Part shown: positions 63,226 through 64,000 of the stretch, one piece after another
Numbering within the stretch: the stretch's first letter is position 1
Layout of the letters: the number at the start of each line of letters is the position of its first letter
NCBI GenBank assembly: GCA_017557405.1
Contig: JAFYYV010000003.1
Span: forward strand, 1-64,000
From: Prevotella sp.
GTDB lineage: Bacteria > Bacteroidota > Bacteroidia > Bacteroidales > Bacteroidaceae
Length of the DNA: 64,000 nt
Direction: 5' to 3'
The notes under the pieces: model-generated
Told to the model about the DNA's origin: nothing
Seen by the model: the letters and a program-made list of their open reading frames with translations, nothing else
Database searches by the model: none
Position numbers and translations under genes: made by a program

Positions 63226-64000
63226 TTAATTCCTCCTTACTTTATTAAGTTGCTCTTTCCAGGGTGTCATCTTTTCGAAGAGAAGGACACCATCTATCTG
63301 ATGGACAACTGCGTCGGATGCCATGTAAGTTTCACCAGTGGACTTGAACCAGTACTCACGGCAGAAACGGTTGTAGAGACCTGGGGTCTTTACAATGTTG
63401 CGTTGGTTGCCGAGGCCGTCTCTTACCCACATCTGGCCACCTTCATTGTTGACGGTGAGGGGATAGAAACGTCCCGTCTCCAAGTTACGTCTCATCGTTT
63501 CGAAAGCGTTCTCGAACTGGCCATTCTCTGGAGCCATGTTGATGGCGATACAGTGGTCTTGAATGTGATTGCGCAGGAAATTCACGATGATGTTCTTGAT
63601 GATAGCCTGTGCTTCTGCAGCTGCATCCTCACTACCCCAAATGGAGTCGGTCTGGGCCTCATAGTCTTCCCATGTGGGCAGCAGACCATCATCTATCAAC
63701 TTCGTGATAGAATTGTTCGTGGGTACATATATAGTATAATTATAGTTGTCGAGCAGGCGAAGGTTCTTGTTTCCCTGATTCTTCAAACCAGCAGTATATT
63801 TGCCTTCGGATCCTGTGCTGGCTGCCAACATATCGGCACCATCATGGTCGAGCAACTTCAGGAACTCGGAGAACTCTTCGCGCTCCTGTAATGTCATATA
63901 GATGCTCTTATCAGTTGTCAAAGGCATTTGTTCGTTCAGTTGGTAGGACATACCGTTCATCTTCGTGTAGGTTTCATCCACAACAAGCGTCTTGTTGTTG
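63226..64000 (-). CDS. fasciclin (FAS1) domain protein, N-terminus beyond window
   Basis: Partial: the reading frame is open to the right edge, so the start lies outside. The visible 258 residues contain a FAS1 domain (EEFSEFLKLLDHDGADML, YTIYVPTNNSITKLIDDG, IIVNFLRNHIQDHCI, VVHQIDGVLLFEKM). A GTG at 63981 is in frame but is not a credible start because coding sequence continues upstream (NNKTLVV). It is the third FAS1 protein of the cluster and lies 3 bp before susC. Confidence 0.85.
   Translation of the reverse strand, partial: NNKTLVVDETYTKMNGMSYQLNEQMPLTTDKSIYMTLQEREEFSEFLKLLDHDGADMLAASTGSEGKYTAGLKNQGNKNLRLLDNYNYTIYVPTNNSITKLIDDGLLPTWEDYEAQTDSIWGSEDAAAEAQAIIKNIIVNFLRNHIQDHCIAINMAPENGQFENAFETMRRNLETGRFYPLTVNNEGGQMWVRDGLGNQRNIVKTPGLYNRFCREYWFKSTGETYMASDAVVHQIDGVLLFEKMTPWKEQLNKVRRN

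Overview
The window is chromosomal DNA from a member of the Bacteroidota, most probably Prevotella or a close relative in the Prevotellaceae. The evidence is SusC/SusD pairs, an ECF sigma/anti-sigma/STN-receptor trio, a C-terminal domain resembling type IX secretion sorting signals, KorDABC-type 2-oxoacid:ferredoxin oxidoreductase, QueH, and promoters of the Bacteroidota form TTTG-N19/20-TAnnTTTG. No tRNA, rRNA, insertion sequence, phage gene or CRISPR array was seen.

Layout. 1-5.1 kb: a visibly GC-rich signalling block (ECF sigma factor, short anti-sigma with a DUF4974-like end, STN-containing TonB-dependent receptor), then a secreted TonB_C-domain protein. 5.3-6.5 kb (minus): DIP1984-family and SIMPL-domain proteins. 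6.7-11.8 kb (plus): ffh, folD, a 59-residue TPR microprotein and korD-A-B-C, ending in a hairpin terminator. 11.9-13 kb: a secreted, transpeptidase-only penicillin-binding protein. 13.1-17.9 kb (minus): sppA-lpxK-pnp-thiL. 18 kb: a short-chain dehydrogenase with almost no leader. 18.9-27 kb (minus): a pectin/rhamnogalacturonan operon (GH28, CE12-like esterase, alpha/beta-hydrolase esterase, and a 1550-residue PL11 lyase with a beta-helix and sorting domain). 27.2-28.9 kb: a CotH-type protein. 29.6-43 kb (plus): an MG2-like surface protein, then MFS sugar porter, DUF5107-TPR protein, GH35 and a GH2-esterase fusion, probably for galactose-containing oligosaccharides. 42.9-44.1 kb (minus): queH and a secreted nitroreductase-like protein. 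45-47 kb: groES-groEL. 47.1-48.9 kb: a candidate small RNA or attenuator followed by a kinase-RapZ fusion. 49-64 kb (minus): FAS1-SusC-SusD-FAS1-FAS1-SusC-SusD, with no recognisable enzyme, running off the right edge.

The most unexpected structure lies outside the genes. Five intergenic sites (206-268, 13036-13096, 18779-18885, 28938-29022, 44457-44585) carry tandem imperfect palindromes of about 17 bp plus a 5-bp spacer, always in register at exactly 22 bp although the core sequences differ. The second notable signal is an ATG-free segment (47128-47260) with its own promoter and a strong terminator whose two hairpins could exchange partners. It lies directly upstream of a leaderless gene encoding a sugar-kinase-like domain fused to the RNA-binding RapZ C-terminal domain. 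The third is the CAZyme-free double SusCD-fasciclin locus.
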